Below are positions 21,568 to 33,914 of a stretch of 59,154 bases of DNA, piece after piece. The stretch's first letter is position 1. Each line of letters starts with the position of its first letter. A program made the translations under genes and the position numbers. Source of the DNA: Acidobacteriota bacterium (GTDB taxonomy: Bacteria; Acidobacteriota; Terriglobia; Terriglobales; Acidobacteriaceae); contig JAJZDM010000011.1 of assembly GCA_021806005.1 (NCBI GenBank), positions 1 to 59,154 on the forward strand. The letters are read 5' to 3'. Below the pieces are notes generated by a model. It was not told where the DNA came from. It saw only the letters and a program-made list of their open reading frames with translations, and did not search any database.

Positions 21568-21885
21568 TTGAACCAACGCCTTCACAACGAACTCTGGACA
21601 TCGTGGGCATCTCTGCTGCGCAGCTATGCGGCCGCCCACGGACTCAACAGTACCCACCAGGCTGTGGTTGAGGTAAGCACCGACCAGATCATCTTCCGGG
21701 TCAACGACCGCTGGCTCCGATTTACGTCGTGTGATATGCAACACAGCGGAGAGTCTCCTGACTCTTTTAAACTCAACGAGGACGGAACAGTCACCTTTTG
21801 CCAACACCATGAACCGGCAGTATCCATCGCCATGGACATCGCCGCCGAACAGTTCGCTCGGCAGATGCTCACGGAAGCGCGGTAA
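21568..21885 (+). CDS. Uncharacterised 105-residue protein within the nuo cluster
   Basis: Not recognised. The predicted protein is soluble, with a helical N-terminus, a central beta-rich part (VVEVSTDQIIFRVNDRWLRF) and a C-terminal helix (MDIAAEQFARQMLTEAR). It begins at TTG, the only start codon after the preceding in-frame stop at 21553; a GACGGA stretch upstream is a weak ribosome binding site. Coding likelihood rests on frame length, balanced composition, strand and position between nuoD and nuoE. An accessory or assembly role in complex I is possible but purely positional. Confidence 0.55.
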   Translation: MNQRLHNELWTSWASLLRSYAAAHGLNSTHQAVVEVSTDQIIFRVNDRWLRFTSCDMQHSGESPDSFKLNEDGTVTFCQHHEPAVSIAMDIAAEQFARQMLTEAR

Positions 21886-21943
21886 TCTTGTAGTTGCCGT
21901 TAATTGAATTTGCCTTACTCCATCCCGCTGCAGGAAGTTGATT

Positions 21944-22444
21944 ATGGCCGCTATCCCCCAGTCGATCTTTACTCCCGCCACCGCTGCCCGCTTTGACAAA
22001 CTCGCCGCCATCTACCCGGTGAAGCGCTCTGCGCTGGTCCCCATGTTGCTCTACGCGCAGGACGAGGTGGGTTACGTCTCCGATGCCGTGGTCACCGAGA
22101 TCGCCCAGCGTCTCGACCTGCTCGAGCTGGACGTCCGGAACGTCCTGAGCTACTACTCGATGCTGCGCACCAAGCCGGCGGGCAAGTACAACGTGCAGGT
22201 GTGCACCAACATATCCTGCATGCTGCGGGGTGGGTTCGAACTGCTCCACCACTGCAAGAACACTCTGGGCATCGATCACAAGGAGACCACCCCTGACGGT
22301 CTCTTCTCTCTGGAAGAGGTGGAGTGCATCGGCGCCTGTTGCTGGGCTCCTGCGGTCCAGGTCAACTATGACTTTCACGACGAACTGACTCCGGAGAAAC
22401 TGGACGCCGTTCTGGACACCTATCGTTCCAGAGAGAGCAAATAG
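21944..22444 (+). CDS. nuoE: NADH-quinone oxidoreductase subunit E (24 kDa)
   Basis: A 166-residue thioredoxin-fold subunit carrying the [2Fe-2S] cluster N1a. The four ligands are in CTNISC (near residue 88) and CIGACC (near 128). The helical N-terminal domain (FDKLAAIYPVKRSALVPMLLYAQDEVGYVS) is typical. ATG 21944 has AGGAAG just upstream; an in-frame TTG two codons earlier is less likely. It pairs with NuoF in the NADH-oxidising module. A 321-base gap precedes nuoF. Confidence 0.96.
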   Translation: MAAIPQSIFTPATAARFDKLAAIYPVKRSALVPMLLYAQDEVGYVSDAVVTEIAQRLDLLELDVRNVLSYYSMLRTKPAGKYNVQVCTNISCMLRGGFELLHHCKNTLGIDHKETTPDGLFSLEEVECIGACCWAPAVQVNYDFHDELTPEKLDAVLDTYRSRESK

Positions 22445-22765
22445 CCTTGCAGACAGCAGTGGCAAAGCCGACACTGCCTGCACCCACGAGGTCCAGCGTG
22501 CGCTTCATCCCTCTCCGCCAGATTTCTTTCTCGCCAGCGCGGGACTGTGGGATGGATTCCACCCGCCTCCTCACGCTGCAGCAGCAATCTTTTTCGGGGT
22601 TACAAACTCCATCTTCGCTACAAGCTCCATCGCTATTACAAACGTTGTCCGCTGCACCTTCGAGGAGTCATTTCTAGCGCGCAGGCTGCGTGATTGCCGA
22701 ACTCAGCACAAGCGCAGCTTTTTGACAAAATCGCGTAAACTGGAAGCTCACGGTAAGGAACACGT
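22445..22765. other. Gap between nuoE and nuoF, no gene recognised
   Basis: A 321-base gap that is unusually long for nuoE-nuoF. The only small open frame is Ser/Leu/Gln-rich and has no ribosome binding site. A short degenerate direct repeat (TACAAACTCCATC / TACAAGCTCCATC, around 22610-22640) is present. Its function is unknown; it may contain an internal promoter. Confidence 0.4.
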
Positions 22766-24100
22766 ATGCCAAGACTCGCCTCACATCCCGATGAAGTGAA
22801 GGTTCTCTCCCGCCGTTTCGGTCAGGGGGCAGCCAACATCGACAAGTATCTGGAACTGGATGGCTACCAGGCTGTGCAGAAGGCCATCGCCGAGGGTCCA
22901 GATTGGATTATCAACACCATGAAGACCAGCGGCCTCCGCGGCCGCGGTGGAGCCGGATTTCCCACCGGTATGAAGTGGTCTTTTGTTCCCAAGGTCTCCG
23001 AGAAGCCCAAGTACATTCTGGTGAATGGAGATGAGTCGGAACCCGGCACGTGCAAGGACCACCTTATCTTTCGCGAAGACCCGCATTCGATCATCGAGGG
23101 CGCCATGATCGCGGGCCTGTCCGTGGGCGCAAAGATGGGCTTCATCTATCTGCGCGGAGAGTATCGCTACCTGCTCAATATCATGGAGAAGGCTGTAGCC
23201 GACGCCTACGCCCGCGGCTTCCTGGGCAAGAACATCTTCGGCAATCAGGGCGTGGACTTCGACATCATCACTCAGACCGGCGCCGGCGCCTATGAGGTGG
23301 GTGAGGAGTCGGCCCTGATGGAGTCGCTGGAGGGTAAACGGGGCGTTCCGCGTATCCGCCCACCCTTCCCTGCTGTCGTCGGCCTTTACGGTGGGCCAAC
23401 CGTCATCAATAACGCCGAGACCATCGCCAACGCGCCGCACATTCTCCTGATGGGTGGCGAGGCTTATGCCAAGCTCGGCACGGAGCGCAACGGCGGCACG
23501 CGTCTTTTCGGCATATCCGGCCATGTGGAGCGGCCGGGCGTTTACGAACTCCCCATGGGTTACTCGCTGCGCAAGGCGATCTATGAGGTAGCTGGAGGCG
23601 TTCGCGGCGGAAAGAAGTTGAAGGCCGTGGTGCCTGGCGGCGCGTCCTGCCCTGTGCTGCGCGCCGACGAGATCGACGTTGGCCTGGACTTTGACCAGAT
23701 GGCCAAGGCGGGCACGATGCTCGGCTCCGGCGGCATTGTGGTTCTGGATGAGACCGTGTCGATCGTGGAGTTCGCGCTCCGCACCATCCGCTTCTATCAG
23801 CACGAGTCCTGTGGATGGTGTATTCCCTGCCGCGAGGGCACAGACTGGATCAAGAAGACGCTCACTCGCTTCCATAGCGGTGGCGGAACAAAGAAGGACA
23901 TCGACAACGTTCAATACATCGCTGAGAACATGATGGGCCGCACCTTCTGTCCGCTGGGAGACGCCGCGGCTATGCCCACCCTGGGCTTTGTGAAGAAGTT
24001 CCGCAGCGAGTTTGAGGAGTATCTGGAGGGCGTCCGCGTAGCCAGCCCTCTGATCAAGATCACCCCGGTGGGTGCCAACGAACACGCAGGAGCCCATTGA
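22766..24100 (+). CDS. nuoF: NADH-quinone oxidoreductase subunit F (51 kDa, NADH/FMN)
   Basis: A 444-residue subunit that oxidises NADH at FMN. The nucleotide-binding glycine-rich segment GLRGRGGAGFPTGMKW is near residue 55. The FMN region NGDESEPGTCKD follows, then GAYEVGEESALMESLEG. The [4Fe-4S] N3 ligands are in ESCGWCIPCREG plus the later Cys in GRTFCPLGD. AAGGA precedes the ATG. The stop codon overlaps the nuoG start (TGATG). Confidence 0.97.
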   Translation: MPRLASHPDEVKVLSRRFGQGAANIDKYLELDGYQAVQKAIAEGPDWIINTMKTSGLRGRGGAGFPTGMKWSFVPKVSEKPKYILVNGDESEPGTCKDHLIFREDPHSIIEGAMIAGLSVGAKMGFIYLRGEYRYLLNIMEKAVADAYARGFLGKNIFGNQGVDFDIITQTGAGAYEVGEESALMESLEGKRGVPRIRPPFPAVVGLYGGPTVINNAETIANAPHILLMGGEAYAKLGTERNGGTRLFGISGHVERPGVYELPMGYSLRKAIYEVAGGVRGGKKLKAVVPGGASCPVLRADEIDVGLDFDQMAKAGTMLGSGGIVVLDETVSIVEFALRTIRFYQHESCGWCIPCREGTDWIKKTLTRFHSGGGTKKDIDNVQYIAENMMGRTFCPLGDAAAMPTLGFVKKFRSEFEEYLEGVRVASPLIKITPVGANEHAGAH

Positions 24101-26472
24101 TGGCAGACGTTACCCTTACCGTAGACGGCAAGAAGATCACAGCCCCCGCGGGCATGCTGCTGCTGGAGGCCTGCAAGGCGCACGGGATCGAGATCCCCGC
24201 CTTCTGTTACTACCCTGGACTCTCGCTCCAGGCCGCATGCCGCATGTGCGTGGTGCGGATCGAGAAAGTTCCCAAGCTCCAGACCGCCTGCACCACCCCG
24301 GTGGCCGAGGGGATGGTAGTGATCACCGAAAGTCCTGAAATTGCCCAGGCCCGCAAGGCCACGCTGCAACTGTTGCTGGGCAATCATCCGCTTGACTGCC
24401 CGGTCTGCGACGCCGGCGGTGAGTGTGAACTGCAGGACATGACCTTCAAATATGGGGCGGCCGAGAGCTTCTACGCCGAACCGAAGAACCACCGTGAAGA
24501 GCAGAAGTGGTCTCCCGTGGTTTACTTCGACCGTCCTCGCTGCATCCTTTGCTACCGCTGCGTCCGGATGTGCGGCGAAGGCATGGATATCTTCGCGCTG
24601 GGAGTTCAGAATCGAGGCAGCTCCTCGGTGATCGCGCCCAACGTCCCCGCGCACCTCTCGGGCGTCTCCTCTCAGGGAGCGGAACTGGCCCAACTCGACT
24701 GCGAGCAGTGCGGCATGTGCATCGATACCTGCCCGGTGGGCGCACTCACCTCCGGTGCCTACCGATACAAGACTCGCCCCTGGGAGATGAACCACACGGC
24801 CACCGTGTGCACCCACTGCGGCGATGGATGCAAGACCACGTTGGGTGTCCGCCCTGTTACGGACGGAGCAGAGATCGTACGCGGTGACAACCGCGACAAG
24901 TCCGGCATCAACGGCGACTTTCTGTGCAACAAGGGCCGCTACGCCTTTGACTTCGCCAACCATGCGGAGCGGCTGACCCGGCCGCTGATGCGCAAGGACG
25001 GCAAGCTGACTCCGGTGAGTTGGGATGAGGCACTCACCTATGCTGGAACCCGGCTTCGCGATCTTCGCCAGGACCGCGGTGCGGACTCGATCGGCGTCAT
25101 CGGCTCCAACCGAACCACGAACGAGGAAAACTACATTCTGCAGAAGTTCGCCCGCACGGTGATCGGCACCAACAACATCGACCATCACCGTACGGCCGAC
25201 TTCGTTACCCTGGCCAGTTCCCTGCAGGACGCCGGCACAGCGGCCGGCAAGTCGCGGTTTGCCTCTCAGCGCTCACTCCAGAGCGCGGCGGCCATTCTTC
25301 TGGTGGGTGGCGACCCCACGAACCAGGCCCCATTGACCGCCTGGAACATTCGCACCAGCGTCCGCCTCAACAAGGCTCGCCTGTATATCGCCAACCATGA
25401 GGCGATCAAGCTTCGCCGGCAGGCCAAGGCCTTTGCGCCGGTGACGCCGTTCGGCTACGGAACGTTTATCAAGAGCCTGGGCGAAGAGAACGACTTTGCC
25501 AAAGCGATCCGCGCGGAAGAGGATCTGGTGGTCCTGGTAGGCAACGAACTCCACGGTGGTGAACTGGCCAGCCTCATCGCCGCCCTCCCGCAGGCCCGCT
25601 TTGCCCTTCTCTCCGACTACGTCAACTCCCGCGGCGCCGCCGATATGGGAGTGCTTCCCGATGTGCTGCCAGGCTATCAGCCGCTCTCCGGTTCGGCACT
25701 GGCCGCGGAGCAGCATACCCCCGCCCCAGCCGGTCTGGACCTGCTGGCCATGTTCGATGCCGCCTCCGCCGGCACGCTCTCGGCGCTCTACGTGGTAGGT
25801 TCCAACCCCGTCAAGCGTTACGGCATCGACCCTGCGGCGCTGAAGTCGACCTTCCTGATCGTGCAGGATCTCTTCCTCACCGAGACCGCCGCTCTGGCCG
25901 ATGTGGTCCTGCCCGCCGCCAACCTCTATGAGAAGGCGGGGACGGTGACCAACAGCTACGGCGATCTGCAACTGGTCTCCAAGGCCGCGGACAAGTCCGG
26001 CGTGCGCTCTGACTTTGAGCTGATCGTGCGTCTGGCCGGCCACATGGGGCACGACCTGCAGTCACTGGTTCCCTTCAGCCGCGGATTGCGCGCAGATATG
26101 GGCCAGACCCGGGGCGCGTCGTCCGGTGAAGCCGACCGCCACGCCGTCTTCCTCACCGCCAATCACCTCGAGCCCAAGCTCAGCCCGTTTGATCCTTTCG
26201 CCATCCTGGACGAGATCCAGCGCCTGGTTCCAGGCTATGACAGGCTACTGCGCCTCCAGTTGCTCAGCGGTAACGATCAGCACATCTCACCCGCTGCCTC
26301 CGGCCTGACGCAGATCACCATGACCCGCAAGGATCTGGTCCTGCCCAGCGGCGACAACCTGTTTACCTCCGGCTCCCTCACCCGCTACTCGCCAATGCTC
26401 GAAGACGTCCAGCAGCACCAGGCGAGCCGTTCCTCCGGTGAAGCCGCCGGCCAGATGGCCTCTGCCGACTAA
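24100..26472 (+). CDS. nuoG: NADH-quinone oxidoreductase subunit G (75 kDa)
   Basis: A 790-residue iron-sulfur subunit. N-terminal ligands for [2Fe-2S] N1b are in FCYYPGLSLQAACRMC...C. The His/Cys set NHPLDCPVCDAGGEC binds N5, and CILCYRC/CEQCGMC bind the ferredoxin-like clusters. CTHCGDGC with a later FLCNKGR matches the extra N7 site known from Escherichia coli and Thermus. The remainder is the molybdopterin-oxidoreductase-like domain (about residues 290-700), catalytically inactive in complex I. AGGAG lies upstream of the ATG at 24100, and an in-frame TTG directly precedes it. It feeds electrons to NuoI, for which no gene is present here. Confidence 0.95.
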   Translation: MADVTLTVDGKKITAPAGMLLLEACKAHGIEIPAFCYYPGLSLQAACRMCVVRIEKVPKLQTACTTPVAEGMVVITESPEIAQARKATLQLLLGNHPLDCPVCDAGGECELQDMTFKYGAAESFYAEPKNHREEQKWSPVVYFDRPRCILCYRCVRMCGEGMDIFALGVQNRGSSSVIAPNVPAHLSGVSSQGAELAQLDCEQCGMCIDTCPVGALTSGAYRYKTRPWEMNHTATVCTHCGDGCKTTLGVRPVTDGAEIVRGDNRDKSGINGDFLCNKGRYAFDFANHAERLTRPLMRKDGKLTPVSWDEALTYAGTRLRDLRQDRGADSIGVIGSNRTTNEENYILQKFARTVIGTNNIDHHRTADFVTLASSLQDAGTAAGKSRFASQRSLQSAAAILLVGGDPTNQAPLTAWNIRTSVRLNKARLYIANHEAIKLRRQAKAFAPVTPFGYGTFIKSLGEENDFAKAIRAEEDLVVLVGNELHGGELASLIAALPQARFALLSDYVNSRGAADMGVLPDVLPGYQPLSGSALAAEQHTPAPAGLDLLAMFDAASAGTLSALYVVGSNPVKRYGIDPAALKSTFLIVQDLFLTETAALADVVLPAANLYEKAGTVTNSYGDLQLVSKAADKSGVRSDFELIVRLAGHMGHDLQSLVPFSRGLRADMGQTRGASSGEADRHAVFLTANHLEPKLSPFDPFAILDEIQRLVPGYDRLLRLQLLSGNDQHISPAASGLTQITMTRKDLVLPSGDNLFTSGSLTRYSPMLEDVQQHQASRSSGEAAGQMASAD

Positions 26473-26542
26473 CGCACCAACCTTTACTGCAAACACCTGC
26501 TCCCGGGATTTTGACCACCACAACCTGAGACCACATCACGTC

Positions 26543-27604
26543 ATGAGTCACCTCACGAACTTCGAAGTCTTTCTTCTCTTGAGCATCCTCAAGATCGCCG
26601 TGGTACTGGTGATCACGCTGATGGGAGTGGCCTACACGGTTCTCCTGGAGCGCAAGTTCCTCGGTCACCTTCAAAATCGGTGGGGACCCAGCCGCGTGGG
26701 CCCCTTCGGCCTTCTGCAGCCGTTGGTGGACGGTTTGAAGCTCTTCTTGAAGGAAGACATGATGCCGCTGGCCGTCGAGCGCCCACTCTTCGTCCTGGCG
26801 CCCATCATCGCCCTGGGCTGCGCCCTGATCTCCATCGCCGTGGTTCCCTTCGGCCGTACCACCATGGTTCATGGGGTCGATCTGTTCCAGATCGCCAACG
26901 TGAACATCGGCCTGCTGGTAGTGCTGGGCGTTACCAGCATCGGCGTTTATGGCATTACGCTCTCCGGATGGAGTTCCAACAATAAGTATTCTCTGTTCGG
27001 TTCGCTGCGCTCCACGGCGCAGGTGATCAGCTACGAGTTGGCCCTTGGGCTCTCTCTGGTGGGCATCGTTCTGCGGGCAGGCTCACTCTCACTGCGGGAT
27101 ATCGTCAACTCCCAGGCCGCGCATGGCGCTCTCTCCTGGAACATCTTCGGAGGCTTCCAGTTCGTTGCCTTCTTTATCTACCTGATGGCTGCCTATGCTG
27201 AGACCAACCGTTCTCCCTTCGACCTGCCCGAGGCGGAGAGCGAACTGGTGGCCGGCTACCACACGGAGTACTCCTCCATGAAGTTCGCCATGTTCTTCAT
27301 GGCCGAGTACGCCAACATGATCACCGTGGCCTGCGTGGCGACACTGCTATTCTTTGGCGGCGCCGCCAGCCCCTTTGGCCATACCTTTGACCATGTAGCC
27401 TCCGGAGCCATCGCCTCCGGCATCATCTCGATCTTCTGGTTCGTAGCCAAAGTCTTCGCCTTCCTGCTGCTCTATATCTGGGTGCGCGGCACACTGCCCC
27501 GATTCCGCTACGACCAACTCATGGATTTTGGCTGGAAATTTCTGTTACCCGTGGCCATGGTCAACATTCTGGCGACGGCTTTGGCTCTTGCCTACCACGG
27601 ATAA
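26543..27604 (+). CDS. nuoH: NADH-quinone oxidoreductase subunit H
   Basis: A 353-residue, eight-helix subunit joining the quinone chamber to the membrane arm. Landmarks are GVAYTVLLERKFLGHLQNRWGPSRVGPFGLLQPLVDGLKLFLKED, the ISYELALGLSL helix and the acidic loop AETNRSPFDLPEAESELVAGYHTEYSS. The start at 26543 places the first helix correctly; the frame opens earlier inside nuoG. nuoI normally follows, but only 95 bases separate this gene from nuoJ. Confidence 0.96.
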   Translation: MSHLTNFEVFLLLSILKIAVVLVITLMGVAYTVLLERKFLGHLQNRWGPSRVGPFGLLQPLVDGLKLFLKEDMMPLAVERPLFVLAPIIALGCALISIAVVPFGRTTMVHGVDLFQIANVNIGLLVVLGVTSIGVYGITLSGWSSNNKYSLFGSLRSTAQVISYELALGLSLVGIVLRAGSLSLRDIVNSQAAHGALSWNIFGGFQFVAFFIYLMAAYAETNRSPFDLPEAESELVAGYHTEYSSMKFAMFFMAEYANMITVACVATLLFFGGAASPFGHTFDHVASGAIASGIISIFWFVAKVFAFLLLYIWVRGTLPRFRYDQLMDFGWKFLLPVAMVNILATALALAYHG

Positions 27605-27699
27605 CCAGCGAGAGGGATCACGGATCATCCAATGCGCATTCTAGACAACAACGACACACCAACCAGCGGCACAAAAACTCTCTGGAATCGATAGCCCCG

Positions 27700-28206
27700 A
27701 TGGAACTCGCACTCTTCATCCTCTTCGGTCTATTGGCGGTAGCAGGAGCCCTGAATCTGCTCTTCCAGCGCCATCCCATCAACTCTGCTCTCTCTCTGGT
27801 CGTCGTCATGATGTCGCTGGCGGTCCTGTACTGGTCACTGGGCGCGGAGTTTCTCGCCGCTGCCCAGGTGATCGTCTACGCGGGCGCCATCATGGTGCTG
27901 TTCATCTTCGTCGTCATGCTGCTGAACGCCGGAGAAGAAGAGCAGACCCACGGATCGAAGATCGCATACATCGTCGGCATTCCAGGTGCCGGGGCCATCT
28001 TCTGCCTGCTGAGTTTCGTCTTCCTCTCCGAGCGCAGCCACCTGGGTTCCACAGCGCTGGGAGGATATCTCTCCAACGCTGTCTCCAACATCTCCGAGAT
28101 ATCCCACGTTCTGTTCACCTCTCTGTTGCTTCCGTTTGAAGTTACCTCCATCCTGATTCTCGTCGCCATCCTCGGAGCCGTCGTGCTGGCGCGGAAGGAG
28201 CTCTGA
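27700..28206 (+). CDS. nuoJ: NADH-quinone oxidoreductase subunit J
   Basis: A 168-residue membrane subunit with five helices, homologous to ND6. The third-helix motif [23 protein letters not shown], which hosts the pi-bulge in known structures, is conserved. The C-terminal helix contains [21 protein letters not shown]. The end of the gene, AAGGAG at about 28195-28200, doubles as a strong ribosome binding site for the short frame that starts two bases after the stop. Confidence 0.95.
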   Translation: MELALFILFGLLAVAGALNLLFQRHPINSALSLVVVMMSLAVLYWSLGAEFLAAAQVIVYAGAIMVLFIFVVMLLNAGEEEQTHGSKIAYIVGIPGAGAIFCLLSFVFLSERSHLGSTALGGYLSNAVSNISEISHVLFTSLLLPFEVTSILILVAILGAVVLARKEL

Positions 28207-28208
28207 CC

Positions 28209-28316
28209 ATGACGATTCATTGCGGCGGCTTTGCAGTTCTCACCACCGCCTGGATGCTGCTGATCTCGAGCAGCGTTATCGGCGTCCTGCTCATCAAGAA
28301 GCTGGGGAGACCCTGA
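28209..28316 (+). CDS. Predicted 35-residue single-helix membrane protein between nuoJ and nuoK
   Basis: A short frame, [19 protein letters not shown]..., ending in LLIKKLGRP. It is predicted to form one membrane helix (about residues 8-29) with a positive KK end. The evidence is positional and translational. It starts two bases after the nuoJ stop, with AAGGAG nine bases upstream, and ends two bases before the nuoK ATG. The whole stretch has no gap that would otherwise need explaining. It is not a known core complex I subunit. It could be a small accessory subunit, or a leader that couples nuoJ and nuoK translation. Confidence 0.55.
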   Translation: MTIHCGGFAVLTTAWMLLISSSVIGVLLIKKLGRP

Positions 28317-28318
28317 TC

Positions 28319-28627
28319 ATGATCACCGTACCCATCGCCTACTACCTTGTCCTGGCAGCCATCCTGTTCTGTATCGGCATAGCCGCCTTTCTGATCAAGC
28401 GCAACGTCATCACCATCTTTATGTCCATTGAGCTGATGCTCAACGCGGTGAACCTGACCTTCGTCGCCTTCGCGCACATGTGGCGCCAGATCTCCGGCCA
28501 GATCTTCGTGTTCTTTGTCATGGTAGTGGCCGCCGCAGAAGCTGCTGTGGGCTTGGCCATCATCATCGCTCTGTTCCGCGCGCGCCAGACACTCAACGTC
28601 GACGAGGTCGATCTCCTCAGGAACTAA
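28319..28627 (+). CDS. nuoK: NADH-quinone oxidoreductase subunit K
   Basis: A 102-residue, three-helix subunit (ND4L homologue). The two conserved membrane glutamates are in [14 protein letters not shown] and [13 protein letters not shown]. The start at 28319 gives the canonical [20 protein letters not shown]-terminus and has GGGGAGA just upstream; the frame is open about 33 codons further back through the preceding small frame. It ends with the family-typical VDEVDLLRN. Confidence 0.96.
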   Translation: MITVPIAYYLVLAAILFCIGIAAFLIKRNVITIFMSIELMLNAVNLTFVAFAHMWRQISGQIFVFFVMVVAAAEAAVGLAIIIALFRARQTLNVDEVDLLRN

Positions 28628-28695
28628 CAACCTTCGTTCTCCCGTAACCGCATCGGACCCACGTTTCACGCAGCCGAAGAACATCGAATCGAACA

Positions 28696-30714
<2,019 letters not shown>

Positions 30715-30771
30715 CGCTCGTCCTCCTGCGCGGTTGCGCTGGAAAAGCCCCAAGAAACACCACAGGATCCA

Positions 30772-32427
30772 ATGAACTTTGACCCGATCATCCTGACGCT
30801 CATCCTCGCTACCCCGCTAGCCGGCGCCATTCTGCTCGCACTGATCCCTGAGCAGGAGGCCTCCAGCAACAGTGCGGTGCAAGTCGACAGCAAACGCCAC
30901 GCCATCGGCGCGCTGATTGTGACCTTGCTCACGCTGCTGCTGACGCTGCACCTGGCGGCGCACTTCAACTATCACGCCGCAGGACACACCTTCCAGTTTG
31001 AGGAGAACCTGCCCTGGATCAACAGCCCTGCGATCCGCTACCACCTGGGCGTGGATGGACTGAGCATGTGGTTGATCGTGCTGGCTGGCTTCCTTGCGCC
31101 CATCGGCGTGCTCGCCTCCTGGAACGCCATCCAGAGGCGTACCCGGCTCTTCTACAGCCTTTTCCTGCTCCAGCAGGTGGCCATGCTGGGCATCTTCGTC
31201 GCCCTCGATCTCTTCCTCTACTACGGCTTCTGGGAGATGTCGCTGGTTCCGATGACGCTGCTGATTGCCACCTTTGGCCGCACTGAAAATCGCCGCCGCG
31301 CTGCCATCAAGTTCTTCGTCTACGCCTTTATCCCGTCAGCCATTCTCCTGGTAGCGATCCTTTGGCTTTATAACCTTACCGGAACCTTTGACCTGCCCAC
31401 CCTGCAGGCTTTGGCCGGCGCGCACCACATCGCCGCTTCACCGACGGCCCTCCTGCTCTGCTCGATCGCTTTCCTGGTTGCCTTTGCGGTCAAGGTCCCC
31501 ATCTTTCCGCTGCACGGATGGCTGCAGGATGCCGTCACAGAGGCTCCCACCGCAGCAGTGATGGTCCTGGCCGGCAAACTGGGTCTCTACTCGATCCTGC
31601 GCTTCAGCTTCGGCATCTTCGCCGACCAGTCCCGCCATGTGGCCCCTCTGCTGATCGCGCTGGGCGCCATCGGCATCGTCTATGGATCGCTGATCGCGCT
31701 GATCCGCTCTGACCTGAAGAAACTGGCGTCCTTCTCCACCTTGGCGCACGTCTCCTTCGTGGTCCTGGGGATCTTCACCTTCACGCTGCTGGGCATGGAT
31801 GGGGGTATCTTCCAGATCCTCAATGAGAGCCTGATCGGTGCCGCGTTCTTTGTCCTTCTGGGACTGCTCTATGAGCGATACGGGACCTACGATATGCGTG
31901 ACTACGGCGGTCTGGCTGCGCGCCATCCATGGATGGCAACCATGTTCGTCCTCACTTCGCTGGCCGCTGTCGGCCTGCCCATGCTCAATGGATTCGTTGG
32001 CGAGTTTCTCATCCTCTCCGGCACGATGCAGTCCATCGTCGCTCACCACGTGCTTTGGACCACCGTTGGCGCCACAGGCGTCATCTTCGGCGCGGGGTAC
32101 ATGTTGTGGATGATCCAACGTGTCTTCTATGGCTCGCCGGGTATTCGAACCGAAGAGGTCCAGGGATGGGATCTCTGCGCACGCGAACATCTTGAACTCT
32201 GGCCCTTCATCGCTCTCTTCCTCGTCATGGGCGTAGCCTCTCCGTTGTGGATGCGGGCTATCGACACCTACGGCACCACCACTGCCGACCCAATCGTGCA
32301 ATCCGGTGTCACCGCAGGCAGCCAGGCCATACTGAAGATCCAGCCCGCCACGGCCTTGGCAGACAGCGCCATGGCCAGTAACGGTACCCAACCTCACCTG
32401 ACCAACGCCCGCCAGGAGGTCCGCTAA
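30772..32427 (+). CDS. nuoM: NADH-quinone oxidoreductase subunit M
   Basis: A 551-residue antiporter-like proton-pumping subunit (ND4). It is recognised by [36 protein letters not shown] with its conserved Glu, [31 protein letters not shown] with the broken-helix lysine, and [21 protein letters not shown]. About 14 helices are predicted. The C-terminal 50 residues are hydrophilic and longer than in many homologues. Its stop overlaps the nuoN start by one base. Confidence 0.97.
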   Translation: MNFDPIILTLILATPLAGAILLALIPEQEASSNSAVQVDSKRHAIGALIVTLLTLLLTLHLAAHFNYHAAGHTFQFEENLPWINSPAIRYHLGVDGLSMWLIVLAGFLAPIGVLASWNAIQRRTRLFYSLFLLQQVAMLGIFVALDLFLYYGFWEMSLVPMTLLIATFGRTENRRRAAIKFFVYAFIPSAILLVAILWLYNLTGTFDLPTLQALAGAHHIAASPTALLLCSIAFLVAFAVKVPIFPLHGWLQDAVTEAPTAAVMVLAGKLGLYSILRFSFGIFADQSRHVAPLLIALGAIGIVYGSLIALIRSDLKKLASFSTLAHVSFVVLGIFTFTLLGMDGGIFQILNESLIGAAFFVLLGLLYERYGTYDMRDYGGLAARHPWMATMFVLTSLAAVGLPMLNGFVGEFLILSGTMQSIVAHHVLWTTVGATGVIFGAGYMLWMIQRVFYGSPGIRTEEVQGWDLCAREHLELWPFIALFLVMGVASPLWMRAIDTYGTTTADPIVQSGVTAGSQAILKIQPATALADSAMASNGTQPHLTNARQEVR

Positions 32428-33914
32428 TGTCCACTAACCTCCTCACGCTTCTACCCGAGCTCATCCTCACCCTTACCGCCGTCCTGGTCATGCTCTTCGA
32501 GCCTTTGCTCGCTCCCGGCGCTTCACGCAAGCCCCTTGGCTGGCTGGCCGTTCTGGGAGCGGTTGGCTCAGGAGCCGCCGCGCTCTGTCAGCTGCAGTTT
32601 GTCAATCGCCTTGGAGCCGTCACCGGCTTTTACGGAACCGTTCAGGTCGATGCGTTCTCCATCTTCTTCCACCTGCTGATCGCGAGCGTGGTTGCGGCGA
32701 CGCTGCTGGCCTCACTGGACTACTTCCACCCAACCCAGGTGAGCCACGCCGGTGAGTATTTTGCCCTGGTTCTGTTTGGAGCGGCAGGGATGATGTTCAT
32801 GACCAGCTCGGTGGAGCTCCTCATGGTCTTCATCGGGCTGGAGATCTCCTCCATCTCGACCTATATCCTGGCCGGCTTCCGTAAAGGCCGCGCCACGGCC
32901 TCCGAGTCGGCTATCAAGTACTTCCTGCTGGGCAGCTTCGCAACGGCGTTCTTCCTCTATGGTATCGCTCTCTGCTTCGGCGCTACGGGATCGACGGCCA
33001 TCGCCGCCGTCAGTGCCGGCCTCACCGTCACCCGGACCCCACTCTTCGGCTGGCTCGCGGTTGGCATGGTCCTGATCGGTCTCGGCTTCAAGGTCTCCGC
33101 CGCGCCCTTCCACGTCTGGACCCCGGACGTCTACCAGGGAGCACCAGCTCCGGTGGTCGGCCTGATGTCCACCGCGCCCAAGGCCGCCGCCTTTGCCGTG
33201 CTCCTGCGCTTCCTGTTTGACGCCGCTCCCCAGTACCGCACTCACTGGGCGCCGTTGATCGCCATCATGGCGGTGGCGTCGATGACCATCGGCAACCTCG
33301 GCGCTCTGATGCAATCCGATGCCAAGCGCCTGCTGGCCTACTCTTCCATCGCTCACGCAGGCTATCTACTGGTGGCTTTCACCGCCACGGAGCACCTGGC
33401 CGTCTCCGCAGCCTGCTTCTACACCGCAGCCTACGCGGCAATGAACGTCGGCGCATTCATTGTCCTGACCCAGCTCTCCGGGTTCGACGAGAAACTGCGC
33501 ACCATCGACGATCTCACCGGCCTCGCCCTACGCCGGCCGGTTCTCTCGGCCTTCCTTGCATTCTTCCTTCTCTCCCTCATTGGGATTCCCTTCACCGGCG
33601 GCTTCTTCGGCAAGTTTTACGTCTTCTCGGCCGCTGTCCACAGCGGCTACACCTGGCTGGCGATCGTCGGCCTGGCCAACTCCGGACTGGCGTGCTTTTA
33701 CTATCTGCGTCTCCTGGCAGCTCTTTATGCCCGGCCGGTTGCGGACACTGTAGGGGACACCCCCACGCCACGCAGCATCACCTTCCCGGCAGCCCTTGCC
33801 TTAACCGCTACGGCTGCTGCCACACTCTTTTTGGGCATCCTCCCCAATCGCGTCCTGAACCTGACTCAGAGAGCAACACCGGCGACTGTCGCACAGAACA
33901 CCGTGCAGCGGTGA
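32427..33914 (+). CDS. nuoN: NADH-quinone oxidoreductase subunit N
   Basis: A 495-residue antiporter-like subunit (ND2). Typical segments are [82 protein letters not shown] and [22 protein letters not shown]. It is the last gene of the complex I cluster, translationally coupled to nuoM (TAATG). Convergent ctaG lies 378 bases on. Confidence 0.97.
   Translation: MSTNLLTLLPELILTLTAVLVMLFEPLLAPGASRKPLGWLAVLGAVGSGAAALCQLQFVNRLGAVTGFYGTVQVDAFSIFFHLLIASVVAATLLASLDYFHPTQVSHAGEYFALVLFGAAGMMFMTSSVELLMVFIGLEISSISTYILAGFRKGRATASESAIKYFLLGSFATAFFLYGIALCFGATGSTAIAAVSAGLTVTRTPLFGWLAVGMVLIGLGFKVSAAPFHVWTPDVYQGAPAPVVGLMSTAPKAAAFAVLLRFLFDAAPQYRTHWAPLIAIMAVASMTIGNLGALMQSDAKRLLAYSSIAHAGYLLVAFTATEHLAVSAACFYTAAYAAMNVGAFIVLTQLSGFDEKLRTIDDLTGLALRRPVLSAFLAFFLLSLIGIPFTGGFFGKFYVFSAAVHSGYTWLAIVGLANSGLACFYYLRLLAALYARPVADTVGDTPTPRSITFPAALALTATAAATLFLGILPNRVLNLTQRATPATVAQNTVQR

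Noticed and set aside
22781-24097. 438-codon minus-strand frame opposite nuoF
   Set aside because: Shadow of nuoF, which carries all cofactor ligands on the plus strand.
27632-27694. 20-codon frame between nuoH and nuoJ as a remnant of nuoI
   Set aside because: No ferredoxin Cys motif, polar sequence and weak start; too short to support any claim.
28220-28627. Longer nuoK reading with 33 extra N-terminal codons
   Set aside because: The extra residues are Arg/His-rich and overlap the better-supported 35-codon frame. ATG 28319 has a good ribosome binding site and the family N-terminus.
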